Below are positions 1 to 5,654 of a DNA stretch of 5,733 nt, piece by piece. How positions within the stretch are numbered: the stretch's first letter is position 1; each line of letters begins with the position of its first letter. Source of the stretch: an uncultured Ruminococcus sp. GTDB lineage: Bacteria; Bacillota; Clostridia; Oscillospirales; Ruminococcaceae. Location: positions 1-5,733 of the forward strand of contig CAMWUB010000113.1 of NCBI GenBank assembly GCA_947177345.1, in the 5' to 3' direction. A program made the position numbers and the translations under genes. The notes under the pieces are model-generated. The model searched no databases. It worked only from the letters and a program-made list of their open reading frames with translations, and was not told the origin of the DNA.

Positions 1-98
1 TTGCTTGATCTTCTTCTGACCATGTTGAAGATACCCATACTTTTTTTTTGTTAAACTTTTATATATTTTTTTTTACGTATGTTATTTTTAATAGCTGA

Positions 99-110
99 TT
101 ATAGGTCACC
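99..110 (-). repeat. Third, single copy of the GGTGACCTATAA element
   Basis: TTATAGGTCACC on the plus strand (GGTGACCTATAA on the minus strand) is identical over 12 nt to both arms of the palindrome at 161-188. It has the same orientation as the arm at 177-188, with start points 78 nt apart. No other full copy occurs in the window; GGTGACC alone also appears at 2772-2778 inside DUF669, which looks like chance. Confidence 0.8.
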
Positions 111-115
111 ACTTA

Positions 116-145
116 TTTACATAAAAGCAAATTTTTCTCTATAAT
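116..145 (+). promoter_or_regulatory. Sigma-A-type promoter-like sequence reading towards the primase 3' end
   Basis: TTTACA at 116-121 (5 of 6 to TTGACA) and TATAAT at 140-145 (6 of 6) are separated by 18 nt on the plus strand. The expected start near 152 lies between the single repeat (5 nt upstream of the -35) and the palindrome (about 10-37 nt downstream of the start). That layout suits an operator-controlled promoter. Transcription would run antisense to the primase gene. Such matches arise easily in AT-rich DNA, so confidence is limited. Confidence 0.35.
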
Positions 146-160
146 AAGCCTTAAACAGAC

Positions 161-188
161 GGTGACCTATAAAAATTTATAGGTCACC
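161..188. repeat. 28-bp near-perfect palindrome directly after the primase stop codon
   Basis: GGTGACCTATAAA (161-173) and TTTATAGGTCACC (176-188) are exact 13-nt reverse complements around a 2-nt centre (AA). It begins 2 nt after the primase TAA on the minus strand. In RNA it could fold into a stem with a small loop at the 3' end of the primase message. However, no U-tract follows on the minus strand (GTCTGTTTAAGG), so it is not a normal intrinsic terminator. A protein-binding palindrome or paired iteron is more likely. Confidence 0.85.
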
Positions 189-190
189 TT

Positions 191-2491
191 TTAGCCGATT
201 GAAATACTGTCAAGTGAAATTCCCTGATAAACCCAGCCGGTCTTTTTATGTACCTTGTTATATCTTTTTAAAATTTCTATACCGAATTTACGGGACGGCA
301 TTTTATACTCATTACTTTCACTGCACCACTGGCAATAAACCGCATAGAGTGCCTGAGCCTTGACTTCACCGCCCTGTGCAACGTAATCAGAGGCAAGAAA
401 TGCTGAAATAACATCCATTTCGTTGCGGTACTCCTCAACGGCATCGGCAATTACTTTAGGCATACGGAGTCCCTCAGACTTCCACATCCGGTAACCCTCA
501 ACAGCCCACGCTAAAATATCCGGTAACTCTTCTTCAAGTTTATGCGGTAATTTCCTGTCCACAGCCTGTTCCGGAATGGTGACACTGAACGGGATTATAT
601 GAATACGTCGCCAAATTCCTAAGTCAGTGCCACGGATAGTCGGTTTATGGTTGGTCGCCATCCACAGCTTGAATTCCGGTCGGAACTCAAATTCATCTCC
701 GTAAAGTTTACGGGCGGTTATCATGTCATCACCGGTCAGTTGCTTGATAAGTCCCTCGTTAAGCCTCATGCCCTCGTTTGGTTCAACCGATGTCACAAGC
801 CTTGCACCTTTCAGACGTGCAATATCGGAGTTTGCAGTGTTCGTACTTGTTTTAACCATGATGCTTTCCGGCTGAATATTCGTTGCATAATCACCCATGA
901 TTTTCCGGACGACTTCAAGAAAAGTCGACTTGCCGTTTCTACCCGTACCATACAAGAAAAATGCACACTGCTCCGAAGTATCGCCTGACAGACTATATCC
1001 TAAAGCTTTCTGAATATATCGGATTAATTCTTTGTCGTTATTGAATATCTGATTAAGAAAAATAATCCATTTTTCAGGGATTTTCGGATTTTCAGGCATT
1101 GAAGTGCCAAGCATACGGGTCATTAAGAAATCGGGCTTATGCCCTGCCAGCGTCATAACGTTCAGATTGAGTACACCGTTCTGAACGTTAACAAGAAATT
1201 TATCTGCGTCAAGTTCGTTCGGACTTACGGCGATAAGATGTTCCAGTTCCTTGACCATAGCCTTTTTTGAGTTGTTGGAACGTGTTTTTTTCATATGTTT
1301 CTGATAGTCCGGTAACATTTCGCCGTCCTGATACTCCGCCCAGAGTTTAAGTTCGGATTTCATGCTTTCAAGAACCCTGTCCGCCCACACAAAAACACCA
1401 CCTTTTATATCATAATTCCATCTGCCATCACTATAGCAGAGCCAACGCCTGTCGGTATAGCAGTATCTCATCACGTCACCACAGAGGTCGTACATTCGTT
1501 GAGAATTGCCGGTATCGTCGAGAGTATGCATATTTTTACAGGTATCGCCGGTAGAATTGACATTAGTCTGAGTACTTCCGAAAGAAATAGAATAACTATC
1601 AGTTTTCTGCGGTTTATAGACTTCTTGACAGTTATCAATGGCTTTTTTCATGATAAGTTTTCCGTATGTACTGCCGGAAGTCCGCCTGTCCCATTTGTCA
1701 CGCATAAGACCGGATTGTCTGAATATATCGTCCATTTTTGTTATGTCACGTCCGCCCCAGAACGCCAGCATATTACAGAAAGCCATATCCGCCTCAGATT
1801 GTGACGGATAATCCGAGAAATCGCCGTTATAAAGCCGTCTGAATTTGTCACCGGATTTTGATGCAAGGGCTTTTTCAATAATCTCATAAACTGGCAAATT
1901 TACCGGAATTTCCGGTATACTGACAGTCGGAGCAGGAGCGAATTTTTTCGGTTTGTCGGCAGAGAGATATTTACTATGAAGTGGCTTTATACTTTCGGTG
2001 CAGTCCATAACCGGCAAAACGTCGTCAGGGTCAAGAGGATTTCCGGTCATGATAAAATACCGTCCTTTGTCGTACATTTCAAACTTGCCCTTACGTCTTG
2101 CACCCTCTGGTAACTTTCCACGGCAGATTATGTGCAGTCCGTGACATGACTGAGACAGTTCGGTATAGCTTTTAAGACCGTCCACAAAGTCCGAAACAAA
2201 GTTCTTTTCGCCCCAATAAAAACCATCTATTTCGGGTAAACAGTCATCTAAATCAACGCCAAAATAACCCGAACCGGAAAACATAAAGCCGATTCCGGAA
2301 TAGTCCCGTGAAGCCGTTACAGCGGTCTGAAAGTCGCTCCACGTCTCCGGATTATTTGACATTGCCTGACCGCCGGTTTTCGGATTGACGGGTATTTTTT
2401 TGATGCCTGAATGACTTTTCGGGTCAGGTTCAGACCGCCAGCACACCCACTGCGGACATCTTTTTAACTCATCAGGAATTTTTTCATACAT
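191..2491 (-). CDS. Phage/plasmid primase-helicase, P4 alpha / D5 type (PrimPol + SF3 helicase)
   Basis: The 766-residue protein combines primase and replicative helicase. Residues 1-170 form a PrimPol-type domain with GVDLDD (catalytic D80, D82), a histidine region SCHGLH (115-120), and EMYDKGRYFIMTGN (138-151), where E138 and R144 are candidate active-site residues. Residues 214-290 (including SEADMAF, DIFRQSGLMRDKW) match the helical domain that follows PrimPol in NrS-1-like polymerases. A polar linker (292-332) leads to the D5_N region with NVQNGVLNLN (435-444). The SF3 ATPase has Walker A GTGRNGKST (515-523), Walker B ending at E570, sensor ATNHKP (612-617) and arginines R628/R629. Residues 690-766 look like a winged-helix DNA-binding end. 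AGGA lies 7 nt before ATG 2491, and stop TAA is at 193-191. Length and architecture are normal and intact. Origin recognition by the C-terminus is inferred from P4 alpha. Confidence 0.95.
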   Translation of the reverse strand: MYEKIPDELKRCPQWVCWRSEPDPKSHSGIKKIPVNPKTGGQAMSNNPETWSDFQTAVTASRDYSGIGFMFSGSGYFGVDLDDCLPEIDGFYWGEKNFVSDFVDGLKSYTELSQSCHGLHIICRGKLPEGARRKGKFEMYDKGRYFIMTGNPLDPDDVLPVMDCTESIKPLHSKYLSADKPKKFAPAPTVSIPEIPVNLPVYEIIEKALASKSGDKFRRLYNGDFSDYPSQSEADMAFCNMLAFWGGRDITKMDDIFRQSGLMRDKWDRRTSGSTYGKLIMKKAIDNCQEVYKPQKTDSYSISFGSTQTNVNSTGDTCKNMHTLDDTGNSQRMYDLCGDVMRYCYTDRRWLCYSDGRWNYDIKGGVFVWADRVLESMKSELKLWAEYQDGEMLPDYQKHMKKTRSNNSKKAMVKELEHLIAVSPNELDADKFLVNVQNGVLNLNVMTLAGHKPDFLMTRMLGTSMPENPKIPEKWIIFLNQIFNNDKELIRYIQKALGYSLSGDTSEQCAFFLYGTGRNGKSTFLEVVRKIMGDYATNIQPESIMVKTSTNTANSDIARLKGARLVTSVEPNEGMRLNEGLIKQLTGDDMITARKLYGDEFEFRPEFKLWMATNHKPTIRGTDLGIWRRIHIIPFSVTIPEQAVDRKLPHKLEEELPDILAWAVEGYRMWKSEGLRMPKVIADAVEEYRNEMDVISAFLASDYVAQGGEVKAQALYAVYCQWCSESNEYKMPSRKFGIEILKRYNKVHKKTGWVYQGISLDSISIG

Positions 2492-2512
2492 ACTAATTTC
2501 CTTTCAAAACGT

Positions 2513-2551
2513 TCACAGAAGAACAGTTTTTCGTTCTTCTGTGATTTTTTT
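2513..2551 (+). terminator. Intrinsic terminator-like hairpin, plus-strand polarity
   Basis: A perfect 12-bp inverted repeat (TCACAGAAGAAC at 2513-2524, GTTCTTCTGTGA at 2533-2544) with an 8-nt loop is followed on the plus strand by seven T residues (2545-2551). This is the standard form of a Rho-independent terminator for plus-strand transcription. Every gene here is on the minus strand, where the T-tract lies before the hairpin and only ACGTTTTG follows it. The same hairpin would form in the minus-strand transcript 21 nt upstream of the primase start codon. It could act there as a partial terminator, a processing site or a stability element. The structure is certain; its working direction is not. 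Confidence 0.65.
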
Positions 2552-2564
2552 ATACAGTCTGTAT
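2552..2564. promoter_or_regulatory. Small palindrome in the DUF669-primase spacer, possible operator
   Basis: ATACAG and CTGTAT form a perfect 6+1+6 palindrome between the DUF669 stop and the hairpin. Odd-length palindromes of this size are common binding sites for dimeric repressors. No convincing -35/-10 pair is seen around it: TTGCCG at the DUF669 end and TATAAA lie about 20 nt apart, which is too far. The operator role is a guess. Confidence 0.25.
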
Positions 2565-2568
2565 TAAA

Positions 2569-3132
2569 TCAGAACGGCAAGTCACAATCGCTGAGAAGTT
2601 CTTCATAGTCGTCCATACCGCCGTAATATGTGCCACTGTTTGCGAACGTCTCCGCCGGACGCTGTGCCACTGTATCACTTGTAACAGCAGTCTTAAAAGT
2701 ATGTCTGCATTGAAGGAATTGCGATTCATTCATATACTTGACTTCCTCATAAGTCCTTCCGTTGTACTCACGGTGACCGACAGTCACACGCATGATTTTT
2801 CCGCTGAGTTCGTCGCAAAGACTATAAACGGTTTCATAGCTCTTTCCGGACGGTAGTCTTACAGCCTTAGCAAGCTGCATAATCTGCTTGAAACTGTACC
2901 CCTGCACCTGCATATCCGCCTGAGTAGGCTCACGACGTTTCCATAAAGTATGGAAAATCAGGCGATTTTGGCACTTCTGCTCGACGTCGTTCCTGATGAC
3001 GAGCGTAAAATTTAGACCTGTTGCACCATTCGGGGTGTTGCGTTCCTCGATTTTTGTAATGATGACCTCATATTCGCCTTTCGGAATAAGGTCAAAATCC
3101 TGTACGTCATCATAATTCGTTGAAAATCCCAT
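2569..3132 (-). CDS. DUF669 protein, probable phage single-stranded DNA-binding protein
   Basis: The product is 187 residues, starting MGFSTNYDDV and containing IPKGEYEVIITKIEER, a typical DUF669 opening. The segment at 19-65 looks like alternating beta strands (YEVIITKIEE, LNFTLVIR, NRLIFHTLW), compatible with an OB-type fold. DUF669 genes usually lie beside phage Sak4-like ATPases, and an SSB role has been suggested. The last residues, 174-187 (DDYEELLSDCDLPF), form an acidic tail ending in D-L-P-F. This closely mimics the D-D-I/L-P-F tip with which bacterial SSBs recruit partners, and it is direct support for that role. The start is ATG 3132 rather than ATG 3147, because GGAGG at 3145-3141 sits 8 nt before it and would lie inside the longer reading. 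The gene begins 1 nt after the nuclease stop. The family call is secure; ssDNA binding is inferred. Confidence 0.88.
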   Translation of the reverse strand: MGFSTNYDDVQDFDLIPKGEYEVIITKIEERNTPNGATGLNFTLVIRNDVEQKCQNRLIFHTLWKRREPTQADMQVQGYSFKQIMQLAKAVRLPSGKSYETVYSLCDELSGKIMRVTVGHREYNGRTYEEVKYMNESQFLQCRHTFKTAVTSDTVAQRPAETFANSGTYYGGMDDYEELLSDCDLPF

Positions 3133-3133
3133 T

Positions 3134-3451
3134 TTATTTACCTCCATTAATTAAATTCAATGCGTCCTCTGAACTCCGGCAGATTCCGGCAATAACGCCG
3201 TATTTCCGCATGTTTTCGAGGAATTTTTTCTGTTCTGCTGACGGTCTGCCCTTTGGTGTCTTGACTTCGATAAAAACCGCTTTGCCGTCAGACTTCCGGA
3301 AACCGAATAAATCGCTGAAACCCTTTGGTAAACCTGTACTGAAATACCGTCCGTCTTTTGTGCAACCTGCACCAACATTCCCACGAAAAATCACGCAAGT
3401 ATCAGACAGTGCAAGCCGTATTTCGTTCTGTATTTTGTGTTCTTCGGTCAT
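3134..3451 (-). CDS. Stand-alone VRR-NUC domain nuclease
   Basis: This 105-residue protein is one complete VRR-NUC (PD-(D/E)XK) domain. Visible catalytic residues are E10 in QNEIRLAL, D47 in GFSDLFGF, and E62 and K64 in FIEVKTPKGR. They are followed by Q74 and by GICRSSEDAL (89-98), the position of the family's V-R-R type motif. Stand-alone phage and bacterial VRR-NUC proteins are known to cut branched DNA such as Holliday junctions or flaps, so a role in resolving replication or recombination intermediates is likely. The start is the ATG at 3451, not the upstream in-frame TTG at 3457. The ATG overlaps the helicase stop as ATGA, and GAGG lies 6 nt upstream. The end carries the GGAGG for DUF669. 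The tight coupling suggests that helicase and nuclease are made in similar amounts. Confidence 0.92.
   Translation of the reverse strand: MTEEHKIQNEIRLALSDTCVIFRGNVGAGCTKDGRYFSTGLPKGFSDLFGFRKSDGKAVFIEVKTPKGRPSAEQKKFLENMRKYGVIAGICRSSEDALNLINGGK
3141..3145 (-). promoter_or_regulatory. Shine-Dalgarno site that sets the DUF669 start
   Basis: GGAGG lies 8 nt before ATG 3132 and just inside the 3' end of the VRR-NUC gene. A longer in-frame start at ATG 3147 would place this site within the coding sequence, add five residues (MEVNK) and lack its own site. The shorter DUF669 product is therefore preferred. Confidence 0.8.
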
Positions 3452-4782
3452 AACCAACCTCGCTGTTTTGCCTGATAGTATATCCAGCCAAGCTTATAAT
3501 TTTTTTGTTTTGCATATTTCTGTAAATCGTGTATATTTCTGCACTGGTCGGGCGAATCGTCATATTTCAGCGTAAAGCCGGTAATCTGCCGGAGTTCCGT
3601 ACTTTCTTCAACGTCAAGCGAACGTTCTTTTTTCGGAAAAGCATACCCGCACTCCGGACAGATTTTCGCATCATCTTCAGGCTGGAAAGTACAGAAACAT
3701 TCCGGACACTGCAAGACTTTTATTTCTGGTAAGTCGTCCGATTTTTGACGGGCTTTTTTCGGCTTGCTCTCAAGAGTCCATTGACGGTCTGCATCGGGCA
3801 TTCCGAAACGGGCGTAGTTGCCGACGTGGTCAATGATTATTGCCGATTTTTCGGGTTTATATCTCATGGTACGCATACTTTGCTGGATAAAAAGCGTTAA
3901 ACTTTTTGTCGGTCTGAGGAGAATAACGCACTCACAGTCCGGAACGTCAAAGCCTTCGCTGATAATATCAACATTGCAGAGAATTTTAATTCTACCGTTC
4001 CGGAAATCCTCAATAATACGCTGTCTTTCGGTTTTCGGAGTTGTACCGTCAATATGTACTGCCTGAATGCCGTTGTCCTGAAATTCCTTTGCCATAGCCT
4101 CAGAATGCCTGATTGAAACGCAATAGCAGATAGCTTGTTTTCCGTCCGCAAACTTCCGGTAGTGGCTTATGACATCACCGAAGACAGTCCGGTTAAAAAG
4201 AACGTTTTCTGCCGATTTCACCTCAAATTCACCACGTTGAATTTTTATTCCGTTCAGGTCTGCGACCGTCGGAGCATAGTAAGTATATGGCGACAAGAAG
4301 TTATTTTCAATCAGCCATTTTGCCGAAACTCCTTCAATCAGAGTTTCATAAACATCACCCAGACCAGAGCCGTCAAGCCTGATGGGCGTTGCAGTGACTC
4401 CCAACCGGTAGGATTCTGGGAAAAAATCATAGATTTTCTGGTAACTCATGCTTTTGCTATGGTGGCTTTCGTCGGTTATGATGAGTGACGGCAGACTTAA
4501 TTTTTTCAGTCTCCGGCAAGCGGTCTGAACCATGCAAATCTGACAGAAATTCATGTCAACGCCCCACGCCCTGAAAGTATGTTCTATCTGTTCGCACAAC
4601 TCAATCCGATGAACCAGAAACAGCACACGGTTGAGTTTTTGAGTAGTCCGTTTTGCAATCTCCGCAACGATTACGGACTTTCCGCCACCGCATGGAAGTA
4701 CGATACACGCCGATTTTACACCACGCCGAAAAGTATCATGTACTTTCTGCACAAGTGCTGTCTGATAAGGTCTGAGATTCAT
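3448..4782 (-). CDS. DEAD/DEAH-box superfamily 2 DNA helicase with C-terminal zinc ribbon
   Basis: The 444-residue protein has the full SF2 motif set: RPYQ at 4-7, Walker A PCGGGKS at 30-36, motif Ia VHRIEL at 57-62, motif II DESHH at 104-108, motif III TAT at 130-132, motif V around SEGFDVPD at 275-282, and motif VI QxxMRxxR at 300-307. Methionine 303 stands where SF2 proteins usually have glycine. A zinc ribbon follows, with CPEC at 359-362 and CPEC at 375-378. Such Rad25/UvsW-like helicases are common in Gram-positive phage replication modules and probably unwind or branch-migrate recombination intermediates; substrate choice is inference. The ATG at 4782 is preceded by AAAGGAG with a 7-nt spacer inside the ATPase gene. 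The stop overlaps the nuclease start as ATGA, implying coupled translation. Confidence 0.93.
   Translation of the reverse strand: MNLRPYQTALVQKVHDTFRRGVKSACIVLPCGGGKSVIVAEIAKRTTQKLNRVLFLVHRIELCEQIEHTFRAWGVDMNFCQICMVQTACRRLKKLSLPSLIITDESHHSKSMSYQKIYDFFPESYRLGVTATPIRLDGSGLGDVYETLIEGVSAKWLIENNFLSPYTYYAPTVADLNGIKIQRGEFEVKSAENVLFNRTVFGDVISHYRKFADGKQAICYCVSIRHSEAMAKEFQDNGIQAVHIDGTTPKTERQRIIEDFRNGRIKILCNVDIISEGFDVPDCECVILLRPTKSLTLFIQQSMRTMRYKPEKSAIIIDHVGNYARFGMPDADRQWTLESKPKKARQKSDDLPEIKVLQCPECFCTFQPEDDAKICPECGYAFPKKERSLDVEESTELRQITGFTLKYDDSPDQCRNIHDLQKYAKQKNYKLGWIYYQAKQRGWL
3458..3461 (-). promoter_or_regulatory. Shine-Dalgarno site that sets the VRR-NUC start
   Basis: GAGG lies 6 nt upstream of ATG 3451 on the minus strand, inside the last helicase codons. 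It abuts the alternative in-frame TTG at 3457, leaving no room for that codon to use it. The ATG start, overlapping the helicase TGA, is therefore preferred. Confidence 0.7.
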
Positions 4783-5644
4783 TCTTTCGCTCCTTTAGCT
4801 TTTTGATTTCGGCAGTCATACACTTCCAGCAAAGTTTCCTGCCGTAGTTTTTCAGCGTACCTTCGGCGATTTCGTCCGCTGTCTTTTTTGATTTTCCTGT
4901 GATGACTTTTCCGCAGTCGGTGCATCGGTGAGGCTCAACACCCTCATCAAGCCACTCTTTCAGGGATTTTCCGAGTTCAGGAGTAATTACGCCCGACCAC
5001 TTATCAAGAAAAGTAGTATCTTTTGATGCACTTGCGACGTGATTTCTTGCAATATTCAGCACAATATCAAACTCATACTCGGTATTTTCACGCTGTACCG
5101 GTGCAAGTCCGATTTTCACCGGTACAGTTTTCCCCTTGTCGTTCTGCTCCATAGCATATGCCATTTTTGTACGCATAGTTACTATCGTGTGACAATTCGC
5201 CGAAAGAACAGAATTTACAAGATTATTCTGAATTTTTCCGGCATCTGCCCATGCAGAATAATCATTTTTCTTTGGTTGTTCAGCGATTTGCGACTTTATA
5301 TCGAGAACTCCGCCCTCATTATCCCAGCAGTGCGAAAAGCTATCCACGATAACAACGCCGTCCGCACCGACCGCTTCCGCACCCTCATTGACCATAGAAA
5401 TATATTTGTCCGGAGAGTACGGAGCAGACATTTCCTGATACAGAAATTCACCCGTTCCGAAGTCCGAACGGTTAGCATAAAATTTTGCACGTCCGTGTTC
5501 AGTGTCTATGAGAGCGATTTTTGACCAGTCATTTGTGATGCCGTATGCCAGCAACAGTGCCGACAGGGTTTTCCCCGCACCCGACGGTCCGGTAAGTGCA
5601 AGCCTAAGTTTTGATTTCTCTCGTGTTACTTTCTGAAAAGCCAT
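4736..5644 (-). CDS. Phage RecA-fold ATPase (AAA_24 / Sak4-like recombinase) with C-terminal zinc knuckle
   Basis: This is a 302-residue P-loop ATPase. Walker A is GPSGAGKT (residues 19-26), the LIDTEHG stretch follows at 45-51, Walker B is VVIVD ending at D101, and TMRTK (156-160) fits a sensor region. The pattern matches the phage nucleotide-binding family related to Sak4, single-strand annealing or RecA-like recombinases that act with a phage SSB. The core ends near residue 235. After it comes a C4 zinc knuckle, CTDC at 241-244 and CWKC at 272-275, then a lysine-rich helix and a polar tail. The ATG at 5644 is chosen because GAGG at 5656-5653 lies 8 nt upstream and the N-terminus leads directly into the P-loop. 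The last 47 nt overlap the helicase start in another frame. The family assignment is strong. Recombinase rather than another ATPase role is inferred from the DUF669, helicase and nuclease neighbours. Confidence 0.88.
   Translation of the reverse strand: MAFQKVTREKSKLRLALTGPSGAGKTLSALLLAYGITNDWSKIALIDTEHGRAKFYANRSDFGTGEFLYQEMSAPYSPDKYISMVNEGAEAVGADGVVIVDSFSHCWDNEGGVLDIKSQIAEQPKKNDYSAWADAGKIQNNLVNSVLSANCHTIVTMRTKMAYAMEQNDKGKTVPVKIGLAPVQRENTEYEFDIVLNIARNHVASASKDTTFLDKWSGVITPELGKSLKEWLDEGVEPHRCTDCGKVITGKSKKTADEIAEGTLKNYGRKLCWKCMTAEIKKLKERKNESQTLSDSTCAEST
4790..4796 (-). promoter_or_regulatory. Shine-Dalgarno site of the helicase gene, inside the ATPase gene
   Basis: AAAGGAG on the minus strand lies 7 nt before the ATG at 4782, an almost ideal site. 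It falls within the lysine-rich C-terminal codons of the upstream ATPase gene. This supports ATG 4782 as the true helicase start, and hence the 47-nt overlap between the two genes. Confidence 0.8.
5093..5127. repeat. 11-bp perfect inverted repeat inside the ATPase gene
   Basis: CTGTACCGGTG (5093-5103) and CACCGGTACAG (5117-5127) are exact reverse complements around a 13-nt loop. They encode the TVPV and APVQ stretches near residues 173-184. On the plus strand TTTTCCCC follows closely, only weakly terminator-like. It may be a chance result of two Pro-Val codon pairs, or an mRNA structure within the operon. Confidence 0.4.
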
Positions 5645-5654
5645 TTTTTTAACC

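Larger units (their letters stand above)
1..190. other. AT-rich non-coding region beyond the primase, candidate replication origin or control region
   Basis: No supported gene lies here. Only 8 of the 60 bases at 41-100 are G or C, with nine-T tracts at 41-49 and 66-74. Three identical 12-nt elements lie at 99-110, 161-172 and 177-188. Repeats beside an easily melted stretch, next to a P4/D5-type primase-helicase, are what an iteron-type phage origin looks like. The P4 alpha protein binds GGTGA-type iterons near its origin, as I recall. Origin function is inference; a promoter/operator region for the next genes is the main alternative. Confidence 0.4.

Noticed and set aside
1..38. Minus-strand open frame from ATG at 38 running off the left edge (MGIFNMVRRRSS).
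   Set aside because: It has only 12 codons in view, no Shine-Dalgarno sequence (AACAAAAAAAAAGT precedes it) and no recognisable motif. It could be the start of the next gene, but this cannot be supported from the window.
98..103. Minus-strand TATAAT overlapping the single repeat, as a promoter for genes to the left.
   Set aside because: The -10 is perfect, but no acceptable -35 lies 16-18 nt upstream (TTTATG, TTTTAT or CTTTTA) and no extended -10 TG is present.
113..121. DnaA-box-like TTATTTACA in the candidate origin region.
   Set aside because: It differs from TTATCCACA at two central positions and is a single copy in AT-rich DNA. A phage with its own primase-helicase also need not use DnaA.
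99..188. CRISPR array made of the GGTGACC repeats.
   Set aside because: Copies are only 12 nt, two are in opposite orientation and nearly touching, and there is no regular spacer pattern or cas gene.
647..988. Plus-strand open frame of 113 codons opposite the SF3 helicase domain.
   Set aside because: It is fully antisense to conserved Walker A and B coding sequence, with no ribosome binding site or domain; the same holds for the shorter frames at 1499-1804 and 4135-4488.
3120..3575. Plus-strand open frame of 151 codons across the nuclease gene.
   Set aside because: It is antisense to three genes with clear domains, has no ribosome binding site and shows no recognisable protein pattern; it is a shadow of minus-strand codon use.
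5039..5524. Plus-strand open frame of 161 codons inside the ATPase gene.
   Set aside because: It lies fully antisense to a conserved P-loop ATPase, its translation is irregular in composition, and no start signal is seen.
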